Shown piece by piece: positions 32,525-43,020 of a stretch of 64,000 nt of DNA. Numbering within the stretch: position 1 is the stretch's first letter; each line of letters starts with the position of its first letter. Position numbers and translations under genes: made by a program. The notes under the pieces were generated by a model. The model ran no database searches, was not told the DNA's origin, and saw only the letters and a list, made by a program, of their open reading frames with translations. Source of the DNA: Channallabes apus (Eukaryota; Chordata; Actinopteri; Siluriformes; Clariidae). The stretch spans positions 5,506,847 to 5,570,846 of the forward strand of contig CM060107.1 in the NCBI GenBank assembly GCA_030522415.1, written 5' to 3'.

Positions 32525-33192
32525 TTCATGTCAATTTAAATAATTTCTGTCATATTGAATTTTCACCTGCACAACACACAAGATGTTATATCATTTCTAT
32601 CTGTTATCGCCCAAATGAGGATGGGTTCCCTGTTGAGTCTGGTTCCTGTCAAGGTTTCTTCCTAATGCCATCTCAGGGAGTTTTTCCTTGCCACCGTCGC
32701 CGTCACCCTTGGCTTGCTCATCAGAGAAATTTCATTCATTCGTCTCATTATTATCTGCACATTTTTCTCACACATCCACACTTCCAATTATTTTCTTTTC
32801 TATAATTATTATTATTATTTGTTTTTATTTATTTATTTTCTATTATTATTTTATTCATTTATTATTATTATTGTTATTATTATTTTTTTTTTTTTGTTAA
32901 ATTTCTTTAATTTTTGTGAAGCTGCTTTGAGACAATGACCATTGTTAAAAGCGCTATATAAATAAAATTGAATTGAATTGAATTGAATATTAACTTTAGG
33001 TTATTAAGTGCTGAGGGAATTCTGTTGTTAGAGACGAATTCCTTCTTTTTCCCTTCTTTTGGCCTGGTCTATATTAACAGCATATTATTTCGCTGCTGTG
33101 TATTTCACACTACAGACATTAAATATTGAATATTCATTAAAACTGTAGTAACACAGAATCGACAGTTCTGTAACTTATGTCGTTATTGACAT

Positions 33193-33395
33193 AAAGGGGC
33201 CAGGGGTAGCTCAGTGGTTAAGTTATTGGACTATGGTTCGGAAGATCCCAGGTTCAAACCCCACAACCACCAAGTTGCCACTGTTGGGCCCTTGAGCAAG
33301 GCCCTTAACCCTCAACTGCTCAGATGTGTAATGAGATAAAAAAAAATGTAAGTCGCTCTGTATAAGAGCGTCTGCCAAATGCCTAAATGTAAATG
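33193..33395 (+). mobile_element. tRNA-derived SINE with 9-bp TSD TATTGACAT
   Basis: The head resembles a tRNA gene: A box in GGTAGCTCAGTGGTTAAG, B box in GGTTCAAACCCC. The tail carries TAAGTCGCTCTGTATAAGAG and AAATGT units. Duplications TATTGACAT lie at 33184-33192 and 33396-33404. The same family is at 47725-47934 (minus), and a tail-only copy is at 15870-15947. Confidence 0.88.
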
Positions 33396-33414
33396 TATTG
33401 ACATTGCAATACTC

Positions 33415-34036
33415 CATGCAAAAGTACAATACTTCAAGCAAAACCTACTTTTTTATTTATTTTTTTCTATATTATCTTTTTTTCAGAATTTTCCAATTTT
33501 CTCCCATAATTTAGTCGTGTCCAATTCCTCCCAGTCACTGGAGGCTCCCACATTATACTTCTACCACCACTCAGTCGGGAGGGCCGCAGACCGACCCACG
33601 TGTTTCCTCCAATCCACGTGACATCACCGACCATCTTTTCGAACTGCTTGCTCACACACCGTAACACACTCGGAAGGACAGCGCTATCTGCTCCCTCCAC
33701 CTGCGCGAGCTCACAGACGCCCCTGATTGGCTTGTAGAGCCGTGATTAATGTGGGAGCACAAGTACCTCTCATCCCTCCCCCCCTGTGAGAGCTCAGCCA
33801 ATCAGCTGTCTCTAGGCCTCCGGCTGTGAGAGGTAACAGCATCATCCAGGAACCGAACCAGCCATCTCCGGATGATCGCTTTACCACTGCGCCACTTGGA
33901 GGCCCCAAGCAAAACATACTTAAGTAAAAGTAAAATTACATATTTTAAAAACTACTTTAAAAAGTAGAAGTACACAAAAAATCTACTCAATTACAGTAAT
34001 GCGCGTGAATGTAATTCATTACTTTCCACCTCTGAA
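33415..34036 (-). mobile_element. hAT-like remnant (CAGAGGTGG family) split by a SINE
   Basis: Positions 33415-33450 and 33907-34036 together match the right-hand arm of the element at 1633-2551 (CAATACTTCAAGCAAAAC, then CTACTCAATTACAGTAATG) and end TTACTTTCCACCTCTG at 34036. The left end is missing. Confidence 0.75.
33451..33906 (-). mobile_element. Long tRNA-derived SINE inside the hAT remnant
   Basis: The minus strand begins GGGGCCTCCAAGTGGCGCAG, has a B-box-like GCTGGTTCGGTTCC, and runs about 455 bp with an unrelated body. A 15-bp duplication AAGCAAAACCTACTT (33436-33450) and AAGCAAAACATACTT (33907-33921), with one mismatch, flanks it. The length and body differ from the SINE at 33193-33395, so it is another family. 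Confidence 0.78.
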
Positions 34037-34559
34037 CATATGCTATTGAAATGATTATAACTTGTTAATAAAGTATTCATTATTATTATTGATAGTAATA
34101 ATTGATTAAAGATGTACGAAAAAAAAAAATTCAGATTACTATCCTATATAATAAGAATTTCTTGATTTAATTGAAATTTAAATTACTGTGTCTTATTAAT
34201 ATGATGTCGTCCTTGATAATAATAATAAACATATAAATCCCTTTTCGAGCTCTTTTTTTTACGCTCCAGCGAGACTCAAGGACTGATGGGAAAATTTTCA
34301 TTCCCTTTTCCGGTGATGTGAAGACATGTTCAGTTCCCGACACCGTTCGCAATTATTATTATTATTATTATTTTATACATAGCATAAAGGTAAAAGACGA
34401 TATATGTAGTGTCTGTGGAGATTCATTCATCCATCTTTCTTCTAAATAAAGTTTAATTTACAAAACCACTGGACTTACTTAAAAACACAAGACGTTATAT
34501 ATGTCTATCTATGACATGATTTAAATCACATGTCAGGTGTTAGTCCAATTGTGTGCCAG

Positions 34560-36217
34560 AGAAGATGGTGCTCCAGCAATTTAAGCAGATTTCCCCTCCC
34601 CTGCCTATGAGGGGGAGTCAGTTGGCTTGTCTGCAAAGCGCCGGGGCAATGTTCTCAAAAAAGCATTGTATGATGAGGACAAATGATGTCTCAGTCCCCC
34701 ACCTCTGTTTAAAGAAGGTCGCTCTACTTTCACATAGATGACCTCCTTAACGCCTCTCTCAAACCATCCATCCTCTCTGTCCAAAATATAAACATCTTGA
34801 TTCTTAAAACTGTGTTGCTCTTTTTGTAAATGGATGAAGACAGCCGATACTTGTCCCGAAGAATTCTCCCTCCTATGTTGAGACATATGTTTACTAAGCA
34901 TCTGTTTTGTCTACCCAATATAGTCTACCTTTGCACTCCTCCATGCATTTTACTGCATATACCAGGTTACACTTCTGATGTTTGGGGACCTGGTCCTTTG
35001 GGTGGACCAACATCTGTCTCAAGGTATTTTTAGGTTTAAAATATACCGGGATGTTGTGTTTAGAAAAAACCCTCCGGAATTTCTCTGACAACCCGGCCAC
35101 ATATGGAACAACAACATGACTTCTTCTAGGTCTTTTACTCTTGGTGTTTCCTGGTCATGGGTCATTTTGTTTGTTCTTTTGTGCTTTGGTGAAAGCCCAT
35201 TTAGGGTAGTGACATTGTTTCAATGCTTTTTCTACATGTCTCTGTTCTTTATCCCTTGCCCCCTGGTTAGTGGGTATGGTCCCCGCTCCATGTTGTAAAG
35301 TGCGGATTACTCCCAGTTTGTGCTCCAGAAGATGGTGAGAGTCAAACATCAAGTACTGGTCCGTGTGGGTGGGCTTTCGATAAACCTCTACTTGCAGGTC
35401 TCCTTCGTTCCTTAGGTATATGCCACAGTCTAGGAATGGGAGTTGATTTTCTCTCATCTCCTCTTTAGTGAACTTGATGTAATCATCCTAAGAATTGATG
35501 TGATCAGTGAAGGGGCCAACTTCATTGATCTTGATCTTCACCCATGTGTTATCCACATACCTAAACCAGTGAGTTGGACGGGTTCCACTGTAAGGCTCCA
35601 ATGCCTCCTCTCTACTTCCTCCATATAGAGGTTGGCCACAATGTTAGACACAGGGGAGCCCATAGCACAACCATGTTTCTGTCTATAAAAGACATCTTTA
35701 TATTTAAAGAAGGTGGTATTCAAACATAACTCCAACAAAGTACTCACCTGGTCCGGGTTGAGCTGTGTTCTCTCCCTTAACATGGGATCGTGAATCAAAC
35801 GACTCCTGACTGTCTCAACCACCAATACTATTGGCACACATGTGAACAGGGATGTCACATCGTATGACACCATGGTTTCATTACCCTGCAAAGACATCCC
35901 CTAATTTTGTCCACAAAATCCATAGAATTATTTACATGGTAAGGAGTATTACCAACCAGTGGGGCTAGTACGGTGGCCAGGTATTTTGCAATGTTATATG
36001 TAACTGAATTTATACTACTGACAATTGGTCTGAGGGGGTAAATATCCTTATGTATCTTTGGTAAGCCATACAAACAAGGTGTGGTGTCTCCTGGATAAAA
36101 GTGATCATATAACTTGCGGTCTATCACTCCTTGTTTTTCTAATGACTGTAGACAAGTAATCACTTGTTTCTTGTATTTGCTGGTGGGGCCTCTCTTAAGA
36201 ATTTCATGTGTTGTGAT
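34560..36217 (-). pseudogene. Penelope-like reverse transcriptase and GIY-YIG endonuclease, copy 1
   Basis: On the minus strand the order is: YGLPKIHKDIYPLRPIVSS and YHVNNSMDFVDKIRG (36163-35900); VSYDVTSLFTCVPI, ERTQLNPDQVSTLLELCL and GCAMGSPVSNIVANLYMEE (35897-35600), the PLE reverse-transcriptase core; QLPFLDCGIYLRNEGDLQ and VEVYRKPTHTDQYL (35450-35350); the linker CNLVYAVKCMEECK (about 34970); and the C-terminal GIY-YIG-type endonuclease part MSQHRRENSSGQ and DREDGWFERGVKEVIYVKV (34880-34700). At least four frame changes separate the pieces. The 5' end of the copy is cut at 36217. Confidence 0.88.
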
Positions 36218-36326
36218 TAGAGATGTTCCGATACCATTTTTTCCCTCCCGATACCGATTCCGATACTTGGGCTCAGGGTATCGGCCGATAACGAGTACCG
36301 ATCCGATACCTGGGTGTGTATCTGTA

Positions 36327-36329
<3 letters not shown>

Positions 36330-36404
<75 letters not shown>
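36330..36404. repeat. Compound TG/TA microsatellite
   Basis: TG units followed by TA units, immediately left of the 36406 terminus. The insertion probably occurred in this or an ancestral TA stretch. Confidence 0.9.
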
Positions 36405-36407
<3 letters not shown>

Positions 36408-37661
36408 GTGGGAGCCGCGCCAAATAGCCGCGACCGTGTGGCTGAAGTGTGAATGGCATGTGAATGGCCTTTGCACGCCGTAATCCCCCCTCCCTTTTCT
36501 GCCAGAAAGGCGTGTCAAGATTTCACAGTAAACACGCCCATTCAAGCCCTATTTATTCATTTACCTGGTGCCACCACTAGATGGCGCTTCGTTCTCAAGA
36601 ACACGTTAAAACAAGCCAGCTGCGCTGAGTTGCAATCACGTGATTTTAACAACCCGCCTCCACCCCCGCCGTACTGACGCTACCAAACTACAGAGAAGAA
36701 GATGGCGGCTTAACGGACTATTCGTGGTAAGTGGTGTTTTATTTTATAAAATGTGTTTGGGGTAGTTTACAGTTTATTTCCCAGTTTAGTTTTTTATTGG
36801 CCGTTTTAAATATCACTGGCAGCACCAGCAGCGGTCAGATGTGACTTTAGATAACTTAATGTTCTGTTTACCAAGTCTGGAGTTAATATTACAGCTTACT
36901 GTCAGTGTCACAAACTCACGATGTCACTCCACTTTAACTCAAAAACATGCTCAAGCTTCGACAATACTATTAATGTCCCTATTACAAGAGCTGCACTACC
37001 CGATGTAGAGTGTTTGTGTTCTCTGTAAATACTGAGAGAATCTCACCGCGTGTTGTCAGGATAAATTCAGCGGTTATTTATTCTTTGGTTAGGAGTTAAT
37101 CTGCAGGTTATTTCTGTGACTGTAATATAATGTGATGCAGTTGATGAGGGACACAGACTGAGGGTAGCTGTACAGGAGCTAGTAACGCTCATAACCCGGT
37201 TTATATTTTATACACTTTGTCCGTGACTTTCCGCGGTAGCGCGAGCGCTTAGTTAACGAGCTGAATAACAACACTGAAGTGTTTATCAGTTAAGGAGGAG
37301 GAGGAGGGGGTGTGGGGGGGGGGGTATGAGGGGCTTCAGTAAGTTATAGTTTGGCCTCAGGGATGAACTAATGCTCATATACGAGTGTTATATAACTTAT
37401 TTGTATGAGAAGTGCATTAAGTAAATTCTCGGTTAATTTAATTCAGACGATAATACAGACAGTCAGTGGTTAACACTAACACTGTTCACTGGTTAACATT
37501 AGCACAGGCAGTTTATTTACATTCCAGAATTCCCAAAACAGTATTTTACACACTCTGTGGTAAATAGGTTTATTAATATATTTTATTTTTATTAGAACTA
37601 TATGTTCTGTGAAGTTTATTTATCTTTGTCTTGACTAAATTCTCCTGTTGTCTTTAAGCAG

Positions 37662-39470
37662 AGCTCCGCTGTGGAGGATTGGGGGGTCAGACGGCTGACG
37701 GCTGGACTTTTGGAGCTACAGGGCTGGAGGAGCCTGAACAAGCTGTTGAGGGAGCTGTAGGAGGGATGACGTCACAGTCCGACAGCTTTAGAATGATGTT
37801 TGGTCAGGTCTACTGTATATTCTGAACATAGAACTGCAAAATGTCTGATACAGTACTTTGGGGGAAACAAAGACTTAAACTGTTCCATCTTTAATAGTTT
37901 TGATATTTGAAAAATTAATATTTTAATATAAAAGGACTATAGATAGAGACTTATAAGCAGCTGGTGTATCCGGGTTGTTTAATTAACTTTAAGCTAAAAG
38001 ACATGTATTCACCTGTTTTATATAAATTACTGTCTTAACTTTGACTAGTTTTGGAAGAATAAATTGAATTGTTAAAGTCATGTTTACGTGTTTTAATTTT
38101 GGGGGATTGTTTGGGTATTTAAAAAAACCGTTTAGTTGAACGAACAACTTCAATGGGCAAAAAATGGGACACAACTTTGTTTTAAATAGTCAAAGAGTTG
38201 GGCTGAAAATAATAATAATAATTATTGATCATAGAAACAAATGAAACCAGTTAAACACTTGATCTTATGTATTTGTGTTTGTGATTATGTGACCCATAAT
38301 AATTTTTTCTCAGTATAAATAAATGTTTTGGGTTTTAAGAACTCCAAAAGAGCAACGATAAACTTGGTATTCTCCATTGAGGTTTCTCACCTTCCACTCC
38401 TGAGTATGACATGGTGTTAATTGCTCTGTGTGTGTGTGTTTTTGGCGGGGGATGGGTGTGTGTGTGTTTTCGGCTGTTCAGCAGTTCTAAACAGAAGCAC
38501 AGTTTTTGTCCTTAACTAAAATACTTCAATACGTTAATAATTAATTTATTTTGCTGAATAAGGTAATAAGCGATATTTAAACCAAACCAGTAAGTTAAGT
38601 AAGTGTTCCATACATTAAAGTACTGTGTATAACCAAGTGCCCTAGCAAACACAGTTACAGTTTACAGGACAAACAGAGTGTGTGCACTGGGAGGGATTGG
38701 AAGGTGAGTGAGAATCCTCATTTACAAGACAAAAGACAGTCAGAGGCAGGGCCGGGTCTAGACCAGGGGGGAGGGGCGCAGTCAGAAATTTGAAGGGGGC
38801 ATCATGTTCGAGCACTGTTTTTCCCTGGGCTTGTAGTAAAAGTATTGTCCTTGCTGAATTGTGTTGAGGCACGCAAACCCCCTGACCACAATAAGGTGGC
38901 AATCCCTCAGGGGGAAACAAAAAAATTTTAATTAAAGAAATAAAATTAAATATCCTTAATCCAGATTTTATCAATCAATGACATAACATTTATCTAAGCT
39001 GGATGGTCAAATTCTCAAAAACGTTTAACCTAACGTAAGACTTAACACACTATAACTAAAATATTTACAAAACTGAAAGGTTGTCTTATGAATAATAAAA
39101 AATACAAATTAAATTAAAACAGATAGGCTATTGAACAGATCATAATATGTTTTATGTTTTCTGATTATAAATGATAGATGGGTTGATTTTAGAAAGGCTA
39201 AATGAAATAGCTAGTTTTGGTCATGTCAGTCCAGTAACTACTATGTAAAAGTAATTATAATATGAATTAATTAAGGGCAGGACCTAACCTAATGTTAATA
39301 ATTTACACCATGATAACATTAGGATTTATGTTTTTGTATACATTTTTAAATGTTCAAATGAACGTTTCAGAGTATATAATTTGTCGTGTCATCTGTGATT
39401 GAGACCCATGAGTTAAATTGAAATAATGTTCATAGGTAGTAAGCCAGGTTTTAGTAACCTTGGACAAATC
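37662..39470. other. Non-coding interior of the 6.6-kb element
   Basis: Apart from a possible exon start at 37662 and a G-rich tract, I see no gene. Positions 38745-38890 resemble 44365-44520 (GAAATTTGAAGGGGGCA and neighbouring blocks), an unnamed dispersed repeat. Confidence 0.5.
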
Positions 39471-39474
39471 ACCA

Positions 39475-40160
39475 TGTAAGCCCTCTCTCGCGCACGCGCT
39501 CTCACGCTCTCTCGCACTCACACACACACACACACACACACTGTACACACACAGACACACACAAATAACACATGAAATCGCGTAAAACCAAATAAAACTA
39601 GGGTAAAAAATATAAGCAGTAAAAATACAGTAGTATCCTGTAGGTGATTCCTGTCCTGTGATAACAGGCACTAACACTCTAGAACTGTTTACTTCTGTTA
39701 GTTTTGTTTTCAAGTGTGAATGTTTATGGGGATTAAATCTGTCTCTGCTGCTGCATCTATACACAGTTGTGATAAGTGATTGATGCCCCATCAGATCTTT
39801 AATGTAGGACATTATGCTGGTTAAATGACTAAAGAAATACTGATCCGTATGGATTGGGTGTGTGAGTGTGTGTATGTGTGTGTGCCCTGCGATAGATTGG
39901 CACCCTGTCCATGGTGTACCCCGCCTAGTGCCCGAAGTCTCCTGGGATAGGCTCCAGGTCCCCCGCGACCCTGAACACAGGATTAAGCGGTATAGAAAAT
40001 GAATGAATGAATGAATGAATGAATGATCCGTATGGACAGATATTTGTTCCAGATATTATGCGCCATTAATCAATTTGTTATGCCAATTTGACTTTCAGCG
40101 AAAACATAAAAAATATAACGAAAACAAACCCAAGCAGAAGTTACATTTTAAGCTTTACTT
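39475..40160 (+). repeat. Direct duplication, first unit
   Basis: It shares CTCTCTCGCG-type and CA-repeat sequence, then CATGAAATCGCGTAAAACCA, GTTTATGGGGATTAAATCTG and AACGAAAACAAACCCAAGCA, in the same order with the second unit at 40325-42395. Each unit has its own private insertions. Confidence 0.8.
39854..40023 (+). mobile_element. RTE/Rex3-type LINE tail with 13-bp TSD
   Basis: It includes GCACCCTGTCCATGGTGTAC, TCCTGGGATAGGCTCCAGG and AAGCGGTATAG, ending in GAAT tetranucleotides. Duplications TGATCCGTATGGA lie at 39841-39853 and 40024-40036. It is only the 3' end; the name is from general knowledge of this tail and is less certain than the insertion itself. Confidence 0.72.
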
Positions 40161-40304
40161 TCAAATAAAAATTTGATTTGTCACATACACAGTGCGATAT
40201 GCAGTAAAATACTTTGGGTGCTTTAGGTGAGGCTCGAACTCGGCATTGCTTCACCTGGACCGCTTTATAAGCATCACGCGCTAACCGATTGCGCCACGGG
40301 AGCC
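40160..40304 (-). mobile_element. tRNA-Ile(UAU)-headed SINE or tRNA pseudogene fused to a LINE tail
   Basis: On the minus strand from 40304: GGCTCCCGTGGCGCAATCGG, TTAGCGCG, anticodon loop CTTATAA (UAU), then an intron-like stretch, AATGCCGAGTTCGAGCCTCA. This matches an intron-containing tRNA-Ile(UAU) gene except for a short deletion before the T-loop and a degraded 3' acceptor strand. It is followed by TTTTACTGCATATCGCACTG and TGTATGTGACAAATC, resembling the Rex1-like LINE tail of this window. The acceptor stem cannot pair, so it is not a functional tRNA. Confidence 0.7.
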
Positions 40305-40347
40305 ACTCGGAAATTGGTCTTGTCAGAGTATCCTCTCTCTCTCGCGT

Positions 40348-40384
<37 letters not shown>

Positions 40385-40411
40385 AAATTGCGTAAAACCA
40401 AACGAAATATA

Positions 40412-42037
40412 CAGTGGTGTGAAAAACTATTTGCCCCCTTTCTGATTTCTTATTCTTTTGCATGTTTGTCACACGTAAATGTTTCTGCTCATCAAAAACC
40501 GATAACTATTAGTCAAAGATAACATAATTGAACACAAAATGCAGTTTTTAAATGAAGGTTTACGTTATTAAGGGAGAAAAAAAACTCCAAATCTACATGG
40601 CCCTGTGTGAAAAAGTGATTGCCACCCTTGTTAAAAAATAACTTAACTGTGGTTTATCACACCTGAGTTCAATTTCTGTAGTCACCCCCAGGCCTGATTA
40701 CTGCCACACCTGTTTCAATCAAGAAATCACTTAAATAGGAGCTACCTGACACAGAGAAGTACTGTAGACCAAAAGCACCTCAAAAGCTAGACATCATGCC
40801 AAGATCCAAAGAAATTCAGGAACAAATGAGGACAAAAGTAATTGAGATCTATCAGTCTGGTAAAGGTTATAAAGCCATTTCTAAAGCTTTGGGACTCCAG
40901 CGAACCACAGTGAGAGCCATTATCCACAAATGGCAAAAACATGGAATAGTGGTGAACCTTCCCAGGAGTGGCTGGCCGACCAAAATTACCCCAAGAGCGC
41001 AGAGACAACTCATCCGAGAGGCCACAAAAGACCCCAGGACAACATCTAAAGAACTGCAGGCCTCACTTGCCTCAATTAAGGTCAGTGTTCACGACTCCAC
41101 CATAAGAAAGAGACTGGGCAAAAACGGCCTGCATGGCAGATTTCCAAGGCGCAAACCACTTTTAAGCAAAAAGAACATTAAGGCTCGTCTCAATTTTGCT
41201 AAAAAACATCTCAATGATTGCCAAGACTTTTGGGAAAATACCTTGTGGACAGACGAGACAAAAGTTGAACTTTTTGGAAGGTGCGTGTCCCGTTACATCT
41301 GGCGTAAAAGTAACACAGCATTTCAGAAAAAGAACATCATACCAACAGTAAAATATGGTGGTGGTAGTGTGATGGTCTGGGGTTGTTTTGCTGCTTCAGG
41401 ACCTGGAAGGCTTGCTGTGATAGATGGAACCATGAATTCTACTGTCTACCAAAAAATCCTGAAGGAGACTGTCCGGCCATCTGTTCGTCAACTCAAGCTG
41501 AAGCGATCTTGGGTGCTGCAGCAGGACAATGACCCAAAACACACCAGCAAATCCACCTCTGACTGGCTGAAGATAAACAAAATGAAGACTTTGGAGTGGC
41601 CTAGTCAAAGTCCTGACCTGAATCCTTTTGAGATGTTGTGGCATGACCTTAAAAAGGCGGTTCATGCTAGAAAACCCTCAAATAAAGCTGAATTACAACA
41701 ATTCTGCAAAGATGAGTGGGTCAAAATTCCTCCAGAGCGCTGTAAACGACTCGTTGCAAGTTATCGCAAACGCTTGATTGCAGTTATTGCTGCTAAGAGT
41801 GGCCCAACCAGTTATTAGGTTCAGGGGGCAATTACTTTTTCACACAGGGCCATGTAGGTTTGGATTTTTATTACTCCCTAAATAATAAAACCCCTCATTT
41901 AAAAACTGCATTTTGTGTTTACTTGTGTTATCTTTGACTAATAGTTAAATGTGTTTGATGATCAGAAACATTTTGTGTGACAAACATGCAAAAGAATAAG
42001 AAATCAGGAGGGGGGCAAATAGTTTTTCACAGCACTG
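40412..42037 (+). mobile_element. Tc1-like transposon, apparently complete
   Basis: 1,626 bp between TA dinucleotides (40410-40411 and 42038-42039). The terminal repeats are CAGTGGTGTGAAAAACTATT and, on the other strand from the right, CAGTGCTGTGAAAAACTATT, continuing into long inverted arms (around 40560 and 41900). It carries an uninterrupted transposase gene. A close but broken relative is at 50634-52242. Confidence 0.93.
40796..41818 (+). CDS. Tc1-like transposase, 340 residues
   Basis: Uninterrupted from ATG to TAG with the usual family length of about 340. N-terminal paired helix-turn-helix DNA-binding domains: TKVIEIYQSGKGYKAISKAL and RTTVRAIIHKWQKHG, then the GRPTK-like hook mutated to GWPTKITPRAQR. 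Catalytic DDE domain: aspartate in LWTDETKVELFG (near residue 153), a glycine-rich KYGGGSVMVWG box, aspartate in [14 protein letters not shown], glutamate in [15 protein letters not shown] with 34-residue spacing. It cuts and pastes the element at TA. The GWP for GRP change in the AT-hook-like linker and NPFE for NPIE are private substitutions that could lower activity. Confidence 0.92.
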   Translation: MPRSKEIQEQMRTKVIEIYQSGKGYKAISKALGLQRTTVRAIIHKWQKHGIVVNLPRSGWPTKITPRAQRQLIREATKDPRTTSKELQASLASIKVSVHDSTIRKRLGKNGLHGRFPRRKPLLSKKNIKARLNFAKKHLNDCQDFWENTLWTDETKVELFGRCVSRYIWRKSNTAFQKKNIIPTVKYGGGSVMVWGCFAASGPGRLAVIDGTMNSTVYQKILKETVRPSVRQLKLKRSWVLQQDNDPKHTSKSTSDWLKINKMKTLEWPSQSPDLNPFEMLWHDLKKAVHARKPSNKAELQQFCKDEWVKIPPERCKRLVASYRKRLIAVIAAKSGPTSY

Positions 42038-43020
42038 TAAGCAGTAAAAAATCAGTAAAATACATTAGTATAATAGGTATTTTATAGTATTTACTATTGT
42101 AGTATTTACTATTGTTTCCAAGTGTTTATGGGGATTTAATCTGTCTCTGCTACCGCATCCATTCACAGTTGTGATAAGTGATTAATGCCCCATCAGATCT
42201 TTTGACGGGGGAGCATTATGCATGATTAAATGACTAAAGAAATACTGATCCATATGGGCAGATATTTGTTCCAGGTTGCATGCGGCATTAATTGCCTTTC
42301 TTATGCCACTTGTTGACTATCAGTGAAAAAAAAAACATCATCAAAAATATAACGAAAACAAACCCAAGCAGACGTTACATTTTGAGCTTTACTTTGCAGC
42401 AAAATATTATCTATCAGTATATTAAATGGAACGAGGTAAAATACACCATAATGTAAAATACTGTACATAGCCCACGTTTTTATTCCGTACCTACAATGAT
42501 CGGTATAGACAAATTACAGACGTTACCGTGTCTTTAAGGATTATTTCAGGATGTCTTAAAAAATATTTCACTAACTAATTTTATTAAGTCATTATTAAAT
42601 AATAAATAGCATAATCATCATGGTTTGTGTATTGAGTGATTTAACAAATCTGTTTTATTAATCGGTTTGTTGTTGTTTTTTACCACGTCATCTATTTATG
42701 AAACTATGTTGACAATACAAGAACTGTGTATCTATTAAAGATATGGTATTGGGTTTCCTGGACACTGCAGTTAACTGTGTCAGTCAATGCTCCATCTGGC
42801 GGAATTATACAGCATTGCAACCATCTTTTTAGAAAGCGCATGGGGGCGTTTATGGGGCGGGGTATTGTTAACTGCGTCATCGCGGGGGATCACATTTCGT
42901 GCACGAAGCGTGCATTAACCCTTCATGGACCTGCCATGAATCCATCATGCTCCAGGCGGCTGTTTGACGTGGCTCCCACTGTATATAATTTCTTTTTTAA
43001 GTAAAATACTACTAGCCCTG

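Larger units (their letters stand above)
25850..32990 (+). mobile_element. L2 LINE, 5'-truncated, split by an LTR element
   Basis: The reverse-transcriptase frame (25862-27613) is followed by 3' UTR to 27906, then a 4.6-kb LTR element, then the rest of the UTR from 32525. The L2 ends with AATAAAATTGAATTGAATTG at about 32990. The pentanucleotide tail and UTR recur at 2585, 17697 and 55411, which confirms the 3' end. Confidence 0.88.
40325..42395 (+). repeat. Direct duplication, second unit
   Basis: Second copy of 39475-40160, expanded by the Tc1 element at 40412-42037. It lacks the RTE tail present in the first unit. Confidence 0.8.
36406..42981. mobile_element. 6.6-kb terminal-inverted-repeat element of unknown family
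   Basis: The left end is CAGTGGGAGCCGCGCCAAAT and the right end, read inwards on the other strand, is CAGTGGGAGCCACGTCAAAC; pairing continues to about 26 bp with three mismatches. Copy 2 of the host hAT lacks this whole block, which supports an insertion. Flanks are TA-rich, so the target duplication is unclear (TATATATG versus TATATAAT). The left 350 bp are CpG-rich and contain GAAGATGGCGGC followed by a splice-donor-like GTAAGT at 36727; an acceptor-like CTTTAAGCAG ends at 37661. No transposase motif is found. The interior hosts a Tc1, a tRNA-Ile-like SINE and an RTE tail. Confidence 0.7.

Noticed and set aside
36273..36545. Proteins with Ile-Tyr and Thr-His runs
   Set aside because: They are translations of TA and TG microsatellites.
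40220..40304. Functional tRNA-Ile(UAU) gene
   Set aside because: The acceptor 3' strand does not pair with the 5' strand and bases are missing before the T loop; it is attached to a LINE-like tail.
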